Translations under genes and position numbers: made by a program
Assembly: GCA_964651325.1 (NCBI GenBank)
Contig: CAZYXP010000089.1
Span: forward strand, 1-13,563
Length of the DNA stretch: 13,563 nt
From: JADFOB01 sp964651325
GTDB lineage: Bacteria > Planctomycetota > Phycisphaerae > UBA1845
Direction of reading: 5' to 3'
The notes under the pieces: generated by a model
The model's input: the letters and a program-made list of their open reading frames with translations, nothing else
Databases searched by the model: none
What the model was told of the DNA's origin: nothing
Shown: positions 1 to 6,893 of the stretch, piece by piece
Layout: every line of letters starts with the position of its first letter
Position numbering within the stretch: position 1 is the stretch's first letter

Positions 1-1523
1 ACAACATGTGTGTGCCGCCCCGGCGGGCCGCCGACCATATCGACGTCTGCGGCGTCGAGCAGGCCGCACGAAACCGCGGCGCCGGCCAAGCCGATCTCCA
101 AGGAGACGCGGTTTCCGATTCGACACATTCCTCTGGTCGCGCGTTGCGACCCGGCGCGGAACCACTGATCGTCCGCCGACGCAAACGCCGATGCGGCTGG
201 GTTAGTCTCCGTCGAGCCTTGGCTCTGTCTGGCCAGGCGTTGCTGGGGCGAGGCCAGTCGGATGCGCGGATCCCAGTTCGGGTGGCTGGCAAACCATTCG
301 AGCGTTTCCGGGCCGAACGTTTCGGCCGCGACATCCTCGGTGGCGCGTTCGAACATGCCGCGGATAGATCGGGTCAGCCCCTGATGCCACACAACGTCGG
401 CGTCGAGGATTTCACCCGTTAGTGGGTTGGTTCGACTCGGGCCGATGGCGTAGCGTTGATCGCTGGCGTTCCAGCGGAAGAAGTTGTATCGGGCATCCTC
501 GGGGTCCTTGTCCATGTGGGCGCCGGTGCTTGCATCCTGCTGGTAAACCACGACGGCCTGATCGATGCCGATATCATGAAAGGCGCTGTTCCACAAGGAA
601 ATGCCTTCTCGAACGTAGCGGCGAAATCGAATCGGCGTGGTGTGCTCGATGTACCAGGTAATGGGCTGCTTCGGGGGGCTGATGCTCAGCTCGGGGTCCG
701 CCTTCTCGACGTGCCATCGGCTGATGTAGCGGCTCGTTACGTCTTCGGTGGAGGTCCGGGCGTAGTCGCGATGAAAATCGTAAAAGTATCCCACGCGCGG
801 ATCGGCTTTCCGAGGCTTGTAGCCCTTGGTGCCCTCGAGCTTGCTGATCGCCTGCGTGACGCGAATCAGGTTGCCGCTGGATTCCGGGAACTCGTATTCG
901 AAGATCACGTTCTTGGGAAACGCCTTGGCTTTGGTCAATGACGCCAGATCCGACTTGATTCGCTCTTTGGATCGGAAGAACTTGCCCACCTGTTCCGTGC
1001 CCAGTTTTCCCAGGTCGATCAGGGGGCGATTGCCCGGCGCCATCGAGAGAATGGGCACGACCGCGAGTACGCGACCGGAGTAGAGGCTCTTGACGGAATC
1101 CTTGGCTTGCTGATCGCCGTCGGTTCTCACGGAGAGATCCGGCATGACCAGCGCGATTTTCTTGTTGATCTTGCGCCACTTGATGTAGTTGGTGGGTCCC
1201 ATAACGCCCGAGTTCGGATCGCCGCCGGAAATCGTGGTGGCCACCATGTACAGCCCATCTTCATACTTGGCGGGCAACACGCCCAGCAGTTTGCCGGACT
1301 TGTCGTCTTTGTACATGTCGAACAAGGGAGACGAACCATCGGTCGTCGAGACGATTTTCTCGAGCCCGTCGATCGCTTCGTCGAACGGCGGATAGTCCGG
1401 CTTGGATTTCTTCGCTTGCTCGCCGCCGCTCGAAGCAGCGGGATGGCCACCGGCCTCGGGCCCCGCGATAAGCACCGCAGGCGACCAAGCCGCCAAGAAC
1501 AACATGACTACGAAAACACGCAT
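1..1523 (-). CDS. Zinc-dependent metalloprotease, DUF5117/DUF4953 type, N-terminal half (runs off the window)
   Basis: The reading frame is open from an ATG at 1523 to the left window edge, giving about 507 codons. The C-terminal part is missing. The start has a good ribosome site, AAGGAG, 7 bases upstream (AAGGAGAAAAAAGATG). Residues 1-21 (MRVFVVMLFLAAWSPAVLIAG) look like a Sec signal peptide, so the product is exported. A DUF5117-like region follows, with DGLYMVATTISGG near residue 95. The later signature DPRVGYFYDFHRDY, then WHVEKADPELSISPPKQPI, WYIEHTTPIRFRRYV, DPEDARYNFFRW and AIGPSRTNPLTGEILDADVVWH, is typical of this family. The family's HExxH zinc site lies in the C-terminal DUF4953 part, outside the window, so catalysis cannot be confirmed here. 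Family members are large predicted periplasmic or outer-membrane-associated proteases. It is transcribed divergently from the DUF1579 gene. Confidence 0.85.
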   Translation of the reverse strand, partial: MRVFVVMLFLAAWSPAVLIAGPEAGGHPAASSGGEQAKKSKPDYPPFDEAIDGLEKIVSTTDGSSPLFDMYKDDKSGKLLGVLPAKYEDGLYMVATTISGGDPNSGVMGPTNYIKWRKINKKIALVMPDLSVRTDGDQQAKDSVKSLYSGRVLAVVPILSMAPGNRPLIDLGKLGTEQVGKFFRSKERIKSDLASLTKAKAFPKNVIFEYEFPESSGNLIRVTQAISKLEGTKGYKPRKADPRVGYFYDFHRDYARTSTEDVTSRYISRWHVEKADPELSISPPKQPITWYIEHTTPIRFRRYVREGISLWNSAFHDIGIDQAVVVYQQDASTGAHMDKDPEDARYNFFRWNASDQRYAIGPSRTNPLTGEILDADVVWHQGLTRSIRGMFERATEDVAAETFGPETLEWFASHPNWDPRIRLASPQQRLARQSQGSTETNPAASAFASADDQWFRAGSQRATRGMCRIGNRVSLEIGLAGAAVSCGLLDAADVDMVGGPPGRHTHV

Positions 1524-1762
1524 CTTTTTTCTCCTTTGCCCAGGGGCACGCCAAGGTTTGCGGGCGCGCCTCAAGAACAAGTCTTGCCCTGAGTCGCTCC
1601 GCGGTTGATTGCTATTGTTGAACTGAGATCGTTCCAACTCGGTATTCTAGGGCCGCTTGAATGCCACCCAGTTTCCCCACCGTCACAGTCAGGATGATCT
1701 CGCGCACGGCCATCTGCCAAGCAGCATGCACCCTATCACAGGGTCGGCCAATCTCGGTGTGC

Positions 1763-1781
1763 GCAATTGTAGGCAATTGTA
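1763..1781. repeat. Tandem GCAATTGTA direct repeat, possible operator
   Basis: Two exact copies of GCAATTGTA start ten bases apart, so both would lie on nearly the same face of the helix. Each contains the palindrome CAATTG. The position, about 80 bases upstream of the plus-strand -35 box and 240 bases upstream of the metalloprotease start, fits a regulator site. No regulator gene is visible in the window, and the assignment is speculative. Confidence 0.25.
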
Positions 1782-1859
1782 CGTTCTTGACGGATGCATG
1801 AGAGGTCTCGCCGCGCGTGCCCAAGGGCGTTGACCAAGGGGGAGGCAGGTCTTTGGCGG

Positions 1860-1888
1860 TTGAGTCAGATCACATGGTTGGGTACGAT
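1860..1888 (+). promoter_or_regulatory. Predicted sigma70-type promoter of the DUF1579 gene
   Basis: TTGAGT at 1860-1865, a 17-base spacer and TACGAT at 1883-1888 resemble -35 and -10 boxes (4 of 6 matches each). The predicted start of transcription near 1895 leaves a leader of about 46 bases that contains the ribosome site. The -10 box lies in the 16-base block TTGGGTACGATCGCGG (1878-1893). That block recurs exactly at 10125-10140, again with a TTGA-type -35 box 17 bases from the -10. The duplication strengthens the call. Confidence 0.5.
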
Positions 1889-1941
1889 CGCGGATTGAGG
1901 TTTCGATCATTTGAAGATGTGCGTCCAAAGGAGTTGAATCC

Positions 1942-2577
1942 ATGATTACGAAAAAGCCCTGGATCGCGGTGGTAGCGGTTGGTGTTTGCGCCTTGGCCAC
2001 GACCCATGTTCTGTCTCAGGATACAGGGGGCAAACCCCCCGAAGGTATGCCCGCCATGTCGGCCGAGGATATGGCCCACATGCAGGAGTACATGAAACTC
2101 ATGCAGCCGGGCGAGGCGCACAAACAGTTGAAGAAAATCGTCGGTACCTGGGATACGGTGACCAGTGTTTGGATGGGCGGCCCCGGCGCCCCGCCGATGA
2201 CGTCGCAAGGCACATCGACATTCAAGTCCGTGCTTGGCGGCAACTGGATCATGGAGGAGCACGCGGGCTCGATGATGGGTATGCCCTACAACGGGGTCGG
2301 CATGATGGGATACGACAATTACAAGAATCTCTATGTTGGAACTTGGTTTTCGAATATGGGCACCGAAATGCTGCAAATGGCCGGCGCCCGCCACCCGGAA
2401 ACGGGCGTGATGACGATGTACGGCACGATGGACGAACCGCAGCTTGGCGTGCATGGCCGTACCGTGAAGTATGTGACGACCCCGAAGGGCGACGATTTCT
2501 TCACGTTTGCCATAATCGATCTCCATGCGGGCGACGATTACAAAGTCATTGAAATCAAGTACACGCGGCGGAAATAG
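1942..2577 (+). CDS. Secreted DUF1579 domain protein
   Basis: This gene encodes 211 residues starting at ATG 1942, with AAAGGAG eight bases upstream. Residues 1-25 form a signal peptide (KK, then a hydrophobic AVVAVGVCALA stretch, then THVLSQ), so the product is probably periplasmic. A methionine-rich stretch follows at about residues 34-54. DUF1579 family features are PGEAHKQLKKIVGTWD near residue 56, GTSTFKSVLGGNWI, GMPYNGVGMMGYDNYKNLYVGTWFSNMGTEM, and the closing VIEIKYTRRK. The family is common in Planctomycetota and Acidobacteriota, is probably a lipocalin-like beta-barrel, and has no established function. It has its own promoter and a strong terminator, so it is probably transcribed alone. 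Confidence 0.85.
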   Translation: MITKKPWIAVVAVGVCALATTHVLSQDTGGKPPEGMPAMSAEDMAHMQEYMKLMQPGEAHKQLKKIVGTWDTVTSVWMGGPGAPPMTSQGTSTFKSVLGGNWIMEEHAGSMMGMPYNGVGMMGYDNYKNLYVGTWFSNMGTEMLQMAGARHPETGVMTMYGTMDEPQLGVHGRTVKYVTTPKGDDFFTFAIIDLHAGDDYKVIEIKYTRRK

Positions 2578-2615
2578 CGCGGCGGCGCTGTGCCGGCCTG
2601 TTCCAAAGACGGATT

Positions 2616-2650
2616 CCTCGCGGTGTCGCGATCGGCACCGCGAGGCGTTT
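2616..2650 (+). terminator. Intrinsic terminator after the DUF1579 gene
   Basis: A perfect 10-bp stem, CCTCGCGGTG (2616-2625) with CACCGCGAGG (2636-2645), can extend inward by three more pairs (one T-G) to a CGAT tetraloop. It is followed by CGTTTTGG. It begins 39 bases after the TAG stop of the DUF1579 gene. The U-tract is short, but the stem is very stable. Confidence 0.75.
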
Positions 2651-2836
2651 TGGTACCAAGCTTGCGATGGGGGTTGCCGCAATCGGCGGCGCCATACCTG
2701 TTGGGGGCTGGAAGCCGTTCGATAAGCGTAGATGGTTCGGCGCGCCGATAGGGTAACATCAACGGGCTTGGGGGCGCCCAGAGAGATGACGCGGGTAGGA
2801 AACCGTGCGCCCCAAACCGCCTCGGAACCAACCATT

Positions 2837-3403
2837 ATGACGATGATCCCCGGCGACAGGCTTCCCACGCTCACGTCTTCCCGCTTGCAACTGCGGTGGC
2901 TCGACGAAGCCGACGCGGCGAATTTGTTCGAGGTTTTTTCAGATCCGCAGGTCATGCGTTACTGGAGCTCGACGGCGTGGACAGACGTGTCGGCGGGGGT
3001 TGCCCTGGTCGAGGATGTACGGCGCAAGTTTGCCGCGGGTACGCTCTATCAGTGGGGCGTAGCGCGCCGCAGCGATGATGCCGTCATCGGCACGTGTACG
3101 CTGTCCAACGTAGACACGCAGAACCGCCGCGCGGAAATCGGCTTCATTTTGCGGCGCGACCATTGGGGTCAAGGCTACATGTTTGAGGCCACGAAAGCGC
3201 TACTGCGTTACGCCTTCGAACAACTTGCGCTGCATCGTGTTGAGGCGGATATCGATCCGCGCAACGAACCGTCCATCCGCTTGATCGAACGCTTGGGGTT
3301 TCAACGCGAGGGCTACCTCCGCCAGCGCTGGATCGTCGGCGATGAGATCAACGATACCATTTTCTACGGACTGCTGCAGCAGGACTGGGTAGTCGCACAG
3401 TAA
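2837..3403 (+). CDS. GNAT-family N-acetyltransferase (RimJ/RimL-like)
   Basis: From the chosen ATG at 2837 the product is 188 residues, which fits the usual length of RimJ/RimL-like acetyltransferases. The fold begins with LTSSRLQLRWLDEADA and contains VIGTCTLSNVD, AEIGFIL and the acetyl-CoA-binding motif A, RRDHWGQGYM, at about residues 106-115. It continues with ALLRYAFEQL, then HRVEADIDPRNEPSIRLIERLGF and REGYLRQRW, a typical RimJ-like ending. The family moves acetyl from acetyl-CoA to protein N-termini or small amines; the substrate here is unknown. The frame extends upstream to 2732, with another ATG at 2786, but those 35 residues lie outside the fold and no start has a clear ribosome site. 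The product looks cytoplasmic, unlike its neighbours. Confidence 0.8.
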   Translation: MTMIPGDRLPTLTSSRLQLRWLDEADAANLFEVFSDPQVMRYWSSTAWTDVSAGVALVEDVRRKFAAGTLYQWGVARRSDDAVIGTCTLSNVDTQNRRAEIGFILRRDHWGQGYMFEATKALLRYAFEQLALHRVEADIDPRNEPSIRLIERLGFQREGYLRQRWIVGDEINDTIFYGLLQQDWVVAQ

Positions 3404-3505
3404 GCCTGACCAATGCGGAGCGGATGTTCGCGAGGCGGCCGCTGATCTTGCGGAAGTCCATGGCGGCGGAATCCGGCTCCGCCTACCAGCGCAACAACGC
3501 AGTCG

Positions 3506-6040
3506 CTAAAGCGTCGCCAAAAACGCCAGCAGCGCGTCACGCTCGCTTTGATCCAGTTCCTCGTAGGCGGTGCGGACGGTGGCCGCTTCGCCTTGGTGCA
3601 TTAGCACGGCCTCGTCGATCGTATCGGCGGCTCCGTCGTGGAAGTAGGGTCCGTAGGTACTCATGCCCCACAGCGGCGCGGTACGGAATTCCCTCTGCCC
3701 CGCGTCGCCGTCTTCGATGCCGGCCGTGCCCTCTGCCAGGATTTCGTGGAGCAGCAAGTCCGAATACAGGTTGGCGTCGCCGAGCGACCCGGTAAGGGTC
3801 GGAATATGGCACTTGGCACAGCCCACAGATTCAAACAATTCTTCGCCCAGGCTGACGGTGGCCGCATCTGCGGTCTCGACGGCCTGCCGCGGCGGTGGCG
3901 CCAGCATGGTCAGAAAGAACGTCATATCTTCGGCGTCGGTAGCACTAAATTCCGGATCAGGAACGCCGTCGTCATCTGTCGTCGTTCCAAACGTGAGGCC
4001 TTCCTGAGCGGCCACGGTCAAGCCGATTTCCGCGGCCATGCCGTCGCGCACAAATTCAGCCAGATTCGGCACTTGGGCTTTCCAGCCGAGGCGGCCCACA
4101 CGGCCATCGCTCAGCACGTGCACCCGTCCGCTGATCCCATCGCCATCAAGATCATCCGGATCTTCGTTGGATCGGATCGTCTCCTCCGAAATCGCATCGA
4201 CCAGCCCCAGACCCAATGCGCCTGGGGTCTGCCGATGCTCAAGCACCGTAATCTCGTCGGTCGGTGTTGCAGGATCGCCGCCTATCCGGATGTGCGAATG
4301 CAAAATCGTATTGGGCGTAGTCGATGGAGCCGAGAAAACGCCGTCGGCATCGATCGAACCGTGGCGCATGACGTTGACCCCCCTTGGCCCTGCACCACCT
4401 ATGACGGGATCAAAATGGCATGCGCGGCAGCTGTCGCCGTTGAATCGTCCAACACCATCCGCCCCGGTCAGCGCACCAACGCCGGATTCCTGGCCAAACT
4501 CATGGTCAAAAAGCTCGCGGCCACGAAGGAACCGAGCGAGTTCATCATCGGAGAGGTCGCGGAACGGACCGCCGTATTCGCCCGTGGCCACCACCGGAGC
4601 ATCCGGTTCAACCAGCCCGGTGCTCGCCTGATCGCGTCCGCCCAGCGAGAGAAGGAACTCGACAACGTCGCTCTTCTGATCTTCCGAAAAGGCAGCGAAC
4701 GCGTCGCGCGACGCTTGAGCCTCGCCACCATGGGCGAGTATGGCGCCCTCAATCGTTTCTGCGCGACCGTCGTGCAAGTATGGGCCGACCGAGGCCAAGC
4801 CCCACAGCGGTTGGGTTCGGAATTCGGAACCACTTGCGTCTTTCATGACCAGGCCATCCGCCAATTCCTCGCCCATGTCGTGTAGCAGCAGGTCTGAATA
4901 GACGCCAACCGGTCCGCGAGGTCCCTGCAGGCGGGCTGTGTGGCAGGCGGCACAATTGGCTTCAAGGAAGAGCAAACGCCCGCTGTGGGTTTGCGCGGTT
5001 GGTGCCTCGAATTCCGGAGCGGCAAGCAGCATGGCGAAGCTGACGAGGTCAAACAGATCGTCCGTGGACATTTCCGGATCGATCGCGCCGTCGTTATCGA
5101 AGTTGGGCCCGTCTACCGCGGCCGCTTGCATGTGGGGCCCGAGCTTCTGGCCATCTGGAAGGGCGATTCTTGCCACGGCCTTCATGACCGCCGTCGTGGA
5201 ACTGTCAACAGGAAGCCGGCTTCGCTGATCGTCGGTCAATGGATCCGTCGTAATCCCCAGGTGGTTGAACAAGGGGCCGCGGATGAAGCCCTCAATCGAC
5301 ACGGTTTGAGACTTGCGCCCAAACCGACCGACAAAGCCGCGATCAAAATTGGCCCGGCCGCTGATGCCGTCGCCATCCGCGTCATCCGGATCGACGCGAG
5401 ATAGTATTTCCTCGTCACTGATCTCTGCCATGAGCCCGACGCCGAACATGGGAATGGCATTTCGCTGGGCGAAAATAGTCGTAGAATCCGGCACGGCTGG
5501 TTTGGCAGTTTCGTTTTCCCCGTAGGAAAAGATCCGCAAGACACCCCCGGCGTCGCCGGCGGAATCACTGAACAGAAACGCGCCGTCGTTGGTGGTCCGG
5601 CCGCCAAGGAAAAAGTTGCGGTACAGCCCGGCACTGCCGCCCGGAGTGGGCTTCTCGTGACAGGCCCCACAGAACGTCACGTTGAAAGCCGGACCGAGTC
5701 CGTCGGCAAGGCTGAACCGCCCCTGGATGACTTCGCGGCCGCGATCGAACGTGGCAAGCTGCTCGGCGGTGGCGGACGGCATCACCTTGCCTAACGCAGC
5801 GCTGACGTTTTCAGCGACCGGGCCATCGTCAAGGAAGGGGCCCGTTCCATCTGCGGCGCTTTGCGCGCACAGGCCGTCTACGCAGGCGAGATCGCCACTG
5901 CACGTATCGCCGGCAAGGCAAGACCCGCCCAGTTCGCCGGCCGCAGGACCATCCTCGCCATTTCCTGGAGACTGTGGGCAACCCGAGATTAGGGTGATCG
6001 TGAATACCGCGATACCCGCAGTTTGGAAGCAGTTTTTCAT
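3506..6040 (-). CDS. Tetra-haem lipoprotein with two tandem di-haem oxidoreductase (DHOR) modules
   Basis: The protein is 844 residues from ATG 6040. It begins with a lipoprotein signal, TLISGC, with the lipidated Cys at 21. A Cys mini-module follows (C41, C47, C53, C58; spacing 5-5-4). Two related modules, about 95-468 and 495-844, each contain two c-type haem sites: CGACH 124-128 and CAACH 363-367, then CRACH 538-542 and CAKCH 741-745. Each also has DGDGISGR (223-229, 633-639), YSDLLLH, EFRT-PLWG and GPY-HDG. These match the DHOR family (COG3488/PF06537), which is distantly related to MauG and di-haem peroxidases. Such enzymes normally have one module of about 400-500 residues. It is the last gene of the predicted operon, 71 bases after the small lipoprotein gene. 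The ribosome site is weak (GGAT). Electron partner and substrate are unknown. Confidence 0.87.
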   Translation of the reverse strand: MKNCFQTAGIAVFTITLISGCPQSPGNGEDGPAAGELGGSCLAGDTCSGDLACVDGLCAQSAADGTGPFLDDGPVAENVSAALGKVMPSATAEQLATFDRGREVIQGRFSLADGLGPAFNVTFCGACHEKPTPGGSAGLYRNFFLGGRTTNDGAFLFSDSAGDAGGVLRIFSYGENETAKPAVPDSTTIFAQRNAIPMFGVGLMAEISDEEILSRVDPDDADGDGISGRANFDRGFVGRFGRKSQTVSIEGFIRGPLFNHLGITTDPLTDDQRSRLPVDSSTTAVMKAVARIALPDGQKLGPHMQAAAVDGPNFDNDGAIDPEMSTDDLFDLVSFAMLLAAPEFEAPTAQTHSGRLLFLEANCAACHTARLQGPRGPVGVYSDLLLHDMGEELADGLVMKDASGSEFRTQPLWGLASVGPYLHDGRAETIEGAILAHGGEAQASRDAFAAFSEDQKSDVVEFLLSLGGRDQASTGLVEPDAPVVATGEYGGPFRDLSDDELARFLRGRELFDHEFGQESGVGALTGADGVGRFNGDSCRACHFDPVIGGAGPRGVNVMRHGSIDADGVFSAPSTTPNTILHSHIRIGGDPATPTDEITVLEHRQTPGALGLGLVDAISEETIRSNEDPDDLDGDGISGRVHVLSDGRVGRLGWKAQVPNLAEFVRDGMAAEIGLTVAAQEGLTFGTTTDDDGVPDPEFSATDAEDMTFFLTMLAPPPRQAVETADAATVSLGEELFESVGCAKCHIPTLTGSLGDANLYSDLLLHEILAEGTAGIEDGDAGQREFRTAPLWGMSTYGPYFHDGAADTIDEAVLMHQGEAATVRTAYEELDQSERDALLAFLATL

Positions 6041-6111
6041 TTTGACGCAATCCGTTTTGATCGTTCGCTTGACCTGGCACGACGGGAAACGAGTTCCCTA
6101 CCGCCTTCATA

Positions 6112-6819
6112 TCACGATCTTCCGGCCGCGTCCACTATGACCACCGTTTGTTGGATGGTTGCCGAGATGGCCGGGTCAGCGTCGTCGGTGATGGTCAAAA
6201 CCACGTTGGCTTCCCTGCCGAACAAGGGCGCGGGGTTGAGGAACAGGAACCAATAATCGTCTAGCTGCTGGTTGATCCCAGGGGCGATCTCGACGAACGG
6301 ATTCCCTTCCGCGGGAAACGCACCTAGGACCACGGTGCCGTCATCGACCATGTTGACCGAAACCGAAACCGTAGCCGCCCCGTTTGGTGTGAAGCCCACC
6401 GTTTGATAGCTGAGGTAGACTTCGCCAAATCCCTGGAACCCTCGAACGAAGGGCAGTTCTCCACCGGGGGGAATCTTGGCATAAGCGGCACCGACGCCGA
6501 GCTCGATATCAACCGCCACGGGTTCGCAGAATCCGCCAACGCAGGCCTCGCCCAGAACGCAGTCGGGTTCCGTCTCGCAGCGGTCAATCGGCGAACCATT
6601 TCCATCGCCGGCCCCGACTGCGCTGCGATCCCCACAAGTGCCGTTCAGGCAGACGAGATCGCCGTTGCACGTGTCGTCGTCGACGCAGGCTTGTTCCGTC
6701 GCTCGCGGCGCTGGGCCTTCCTCGGCGTCGCCGACTCCGGCGCCTACCGGTTGTGCACACCCTGAGAGCAAGACAATCGCTAGTATCGTCGTGGTGGCAG
6801 TTCGGAAGAGCGTTTTCAT
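6112..6819 (-). CDS. Small lipoprotein with a C-terminal domain shared with the upstream 900-residue protein
   Basis: From ATG 6819 the product is 235 residues. It starts with a clear lipoprotein signal (MKTLFRTATTTILAIVLLSG, lipidated Cys 21). Two Cys mini-modules with spacing 5-5-4 follow: CVDDDTCNGDLVCLNGTC at 45-62 and CETEPDCVLGEACVGGFC at 81-98. The remaining 130 or so residues (VAVDIELG to VVIVDAAG) are about 75% identical to the C-terminus of the upstream protein. I do not recognise a named family; alternating hydrophobic strands suggest a beta-sandwich. The frame extends to a TTG at 6897, and an ATG at 6894 overlaps the upstream stop (TGATG), which could couple translation. I prefer 6819 because the signal peptide starts exactly there; its ribosome site (CGGAA) is weak. 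Function is unknown. Confidence 0.8.
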   Translation of the reverse strand: MKTLFRTATTTILAIVLLSGCAQPVGAGVGDAEEGPAPRATEQACVDDDTCNGDLVCLNGTCGDRSAVGAGDGNGSPIDRCETEPDCVLGEACVGGFCEPVAVDIELGVGAAYAKIPPGGELPFVRGFQGFGEVYLSYQTVGFTPNGAATVSVSVNMVDDGTVVLGAFPAEGNPFVEIAPGINQQLDDYWFLFLNPAPLFGREANVVLTITDDADPAISATIQQTVVIVDAAGRS

Positions 6820-6874
6820 GGTGTCGAATTCCGTCTCGACCGTTTCCGTTGCTGTCGCTCGCGGGGGACTCATG

Positions 6875-6883
6875 CCCCCCCCC
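6875..6883 (-). repeat. G9 homopolymer between two operon genes
   Basis: Nine consecutive C on the plus strand (nine G on the coding strand) lie 11 bases after the stop of the 900-residue gene. They are 56 bases upstream of the preferred start of the small lipoprotein. If translation began at the overlapping ATG 6894, the tract would be in codons and could slip. It could also simply be non-coding. Confidence 0.6.
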
Positions 6884-6893
6884 AACAGAATCA

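Larger units (their letters stand above)
1524..1941. other. Divergent intergenic region between the metalloprotease and DUF1579 genes
   Basis: No convincing gene is seen in these 418 bases. They hold the 5' regions of two divergent genes. Visible elements are: a weak minus-strand promoter candidate (TTGGAA complementary to 1632-1637, 17-base spacer, TAGCAA complementary to 1609-1614); a small inverted repeat ACCCT-atcac-AGGGT at 1730-1744; two direct copies of GCAATTGTA at 1763-1771 and 1773-1781, ten bases apart; and the plus-strand promoter at 1860-1888. A 70-codon minus-strand frame at 1612-1824 has no ribosome site or recognisable domain. Confidence 0.6.

Noticed and set aside
1612..1824. 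Possible 70-codon gene or gene remnant on the minus strand
   Set aside because: It has no ribosome site and no domain. The end (TVTVGKLGGIQAALEYRVGTI) looks protein-like, but nothing supports it further.
2732..2836. N-terminal extension of the acetyltransferase
   Set aside because: These 35 codons precede the fold and lack a ribosome site. The shorter start matches usual family length, though 2786 cannot be excluded.
1870..2955. Long open frame (361 codons) on the minus strand across the DUF1579 gene
   Set aside because: It is antisense to a gene with signal peptide, ribosome site, promoter and terminator. Its Arg/His-rich translation has no family features, and it arises from GC-rich codon bias.
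3465..3483. GGCGGA/TCCGCC hairpin between convergent genes as a shared terminator
   Set aside because: The stem is only 6 bp and no T-run follows on either strand.
3638..4885. 415-codon plus-strand frame
   Set aside because: It lies wholly antisense to the DHOR gene, whose haem motifs and module repeats show the real strand.
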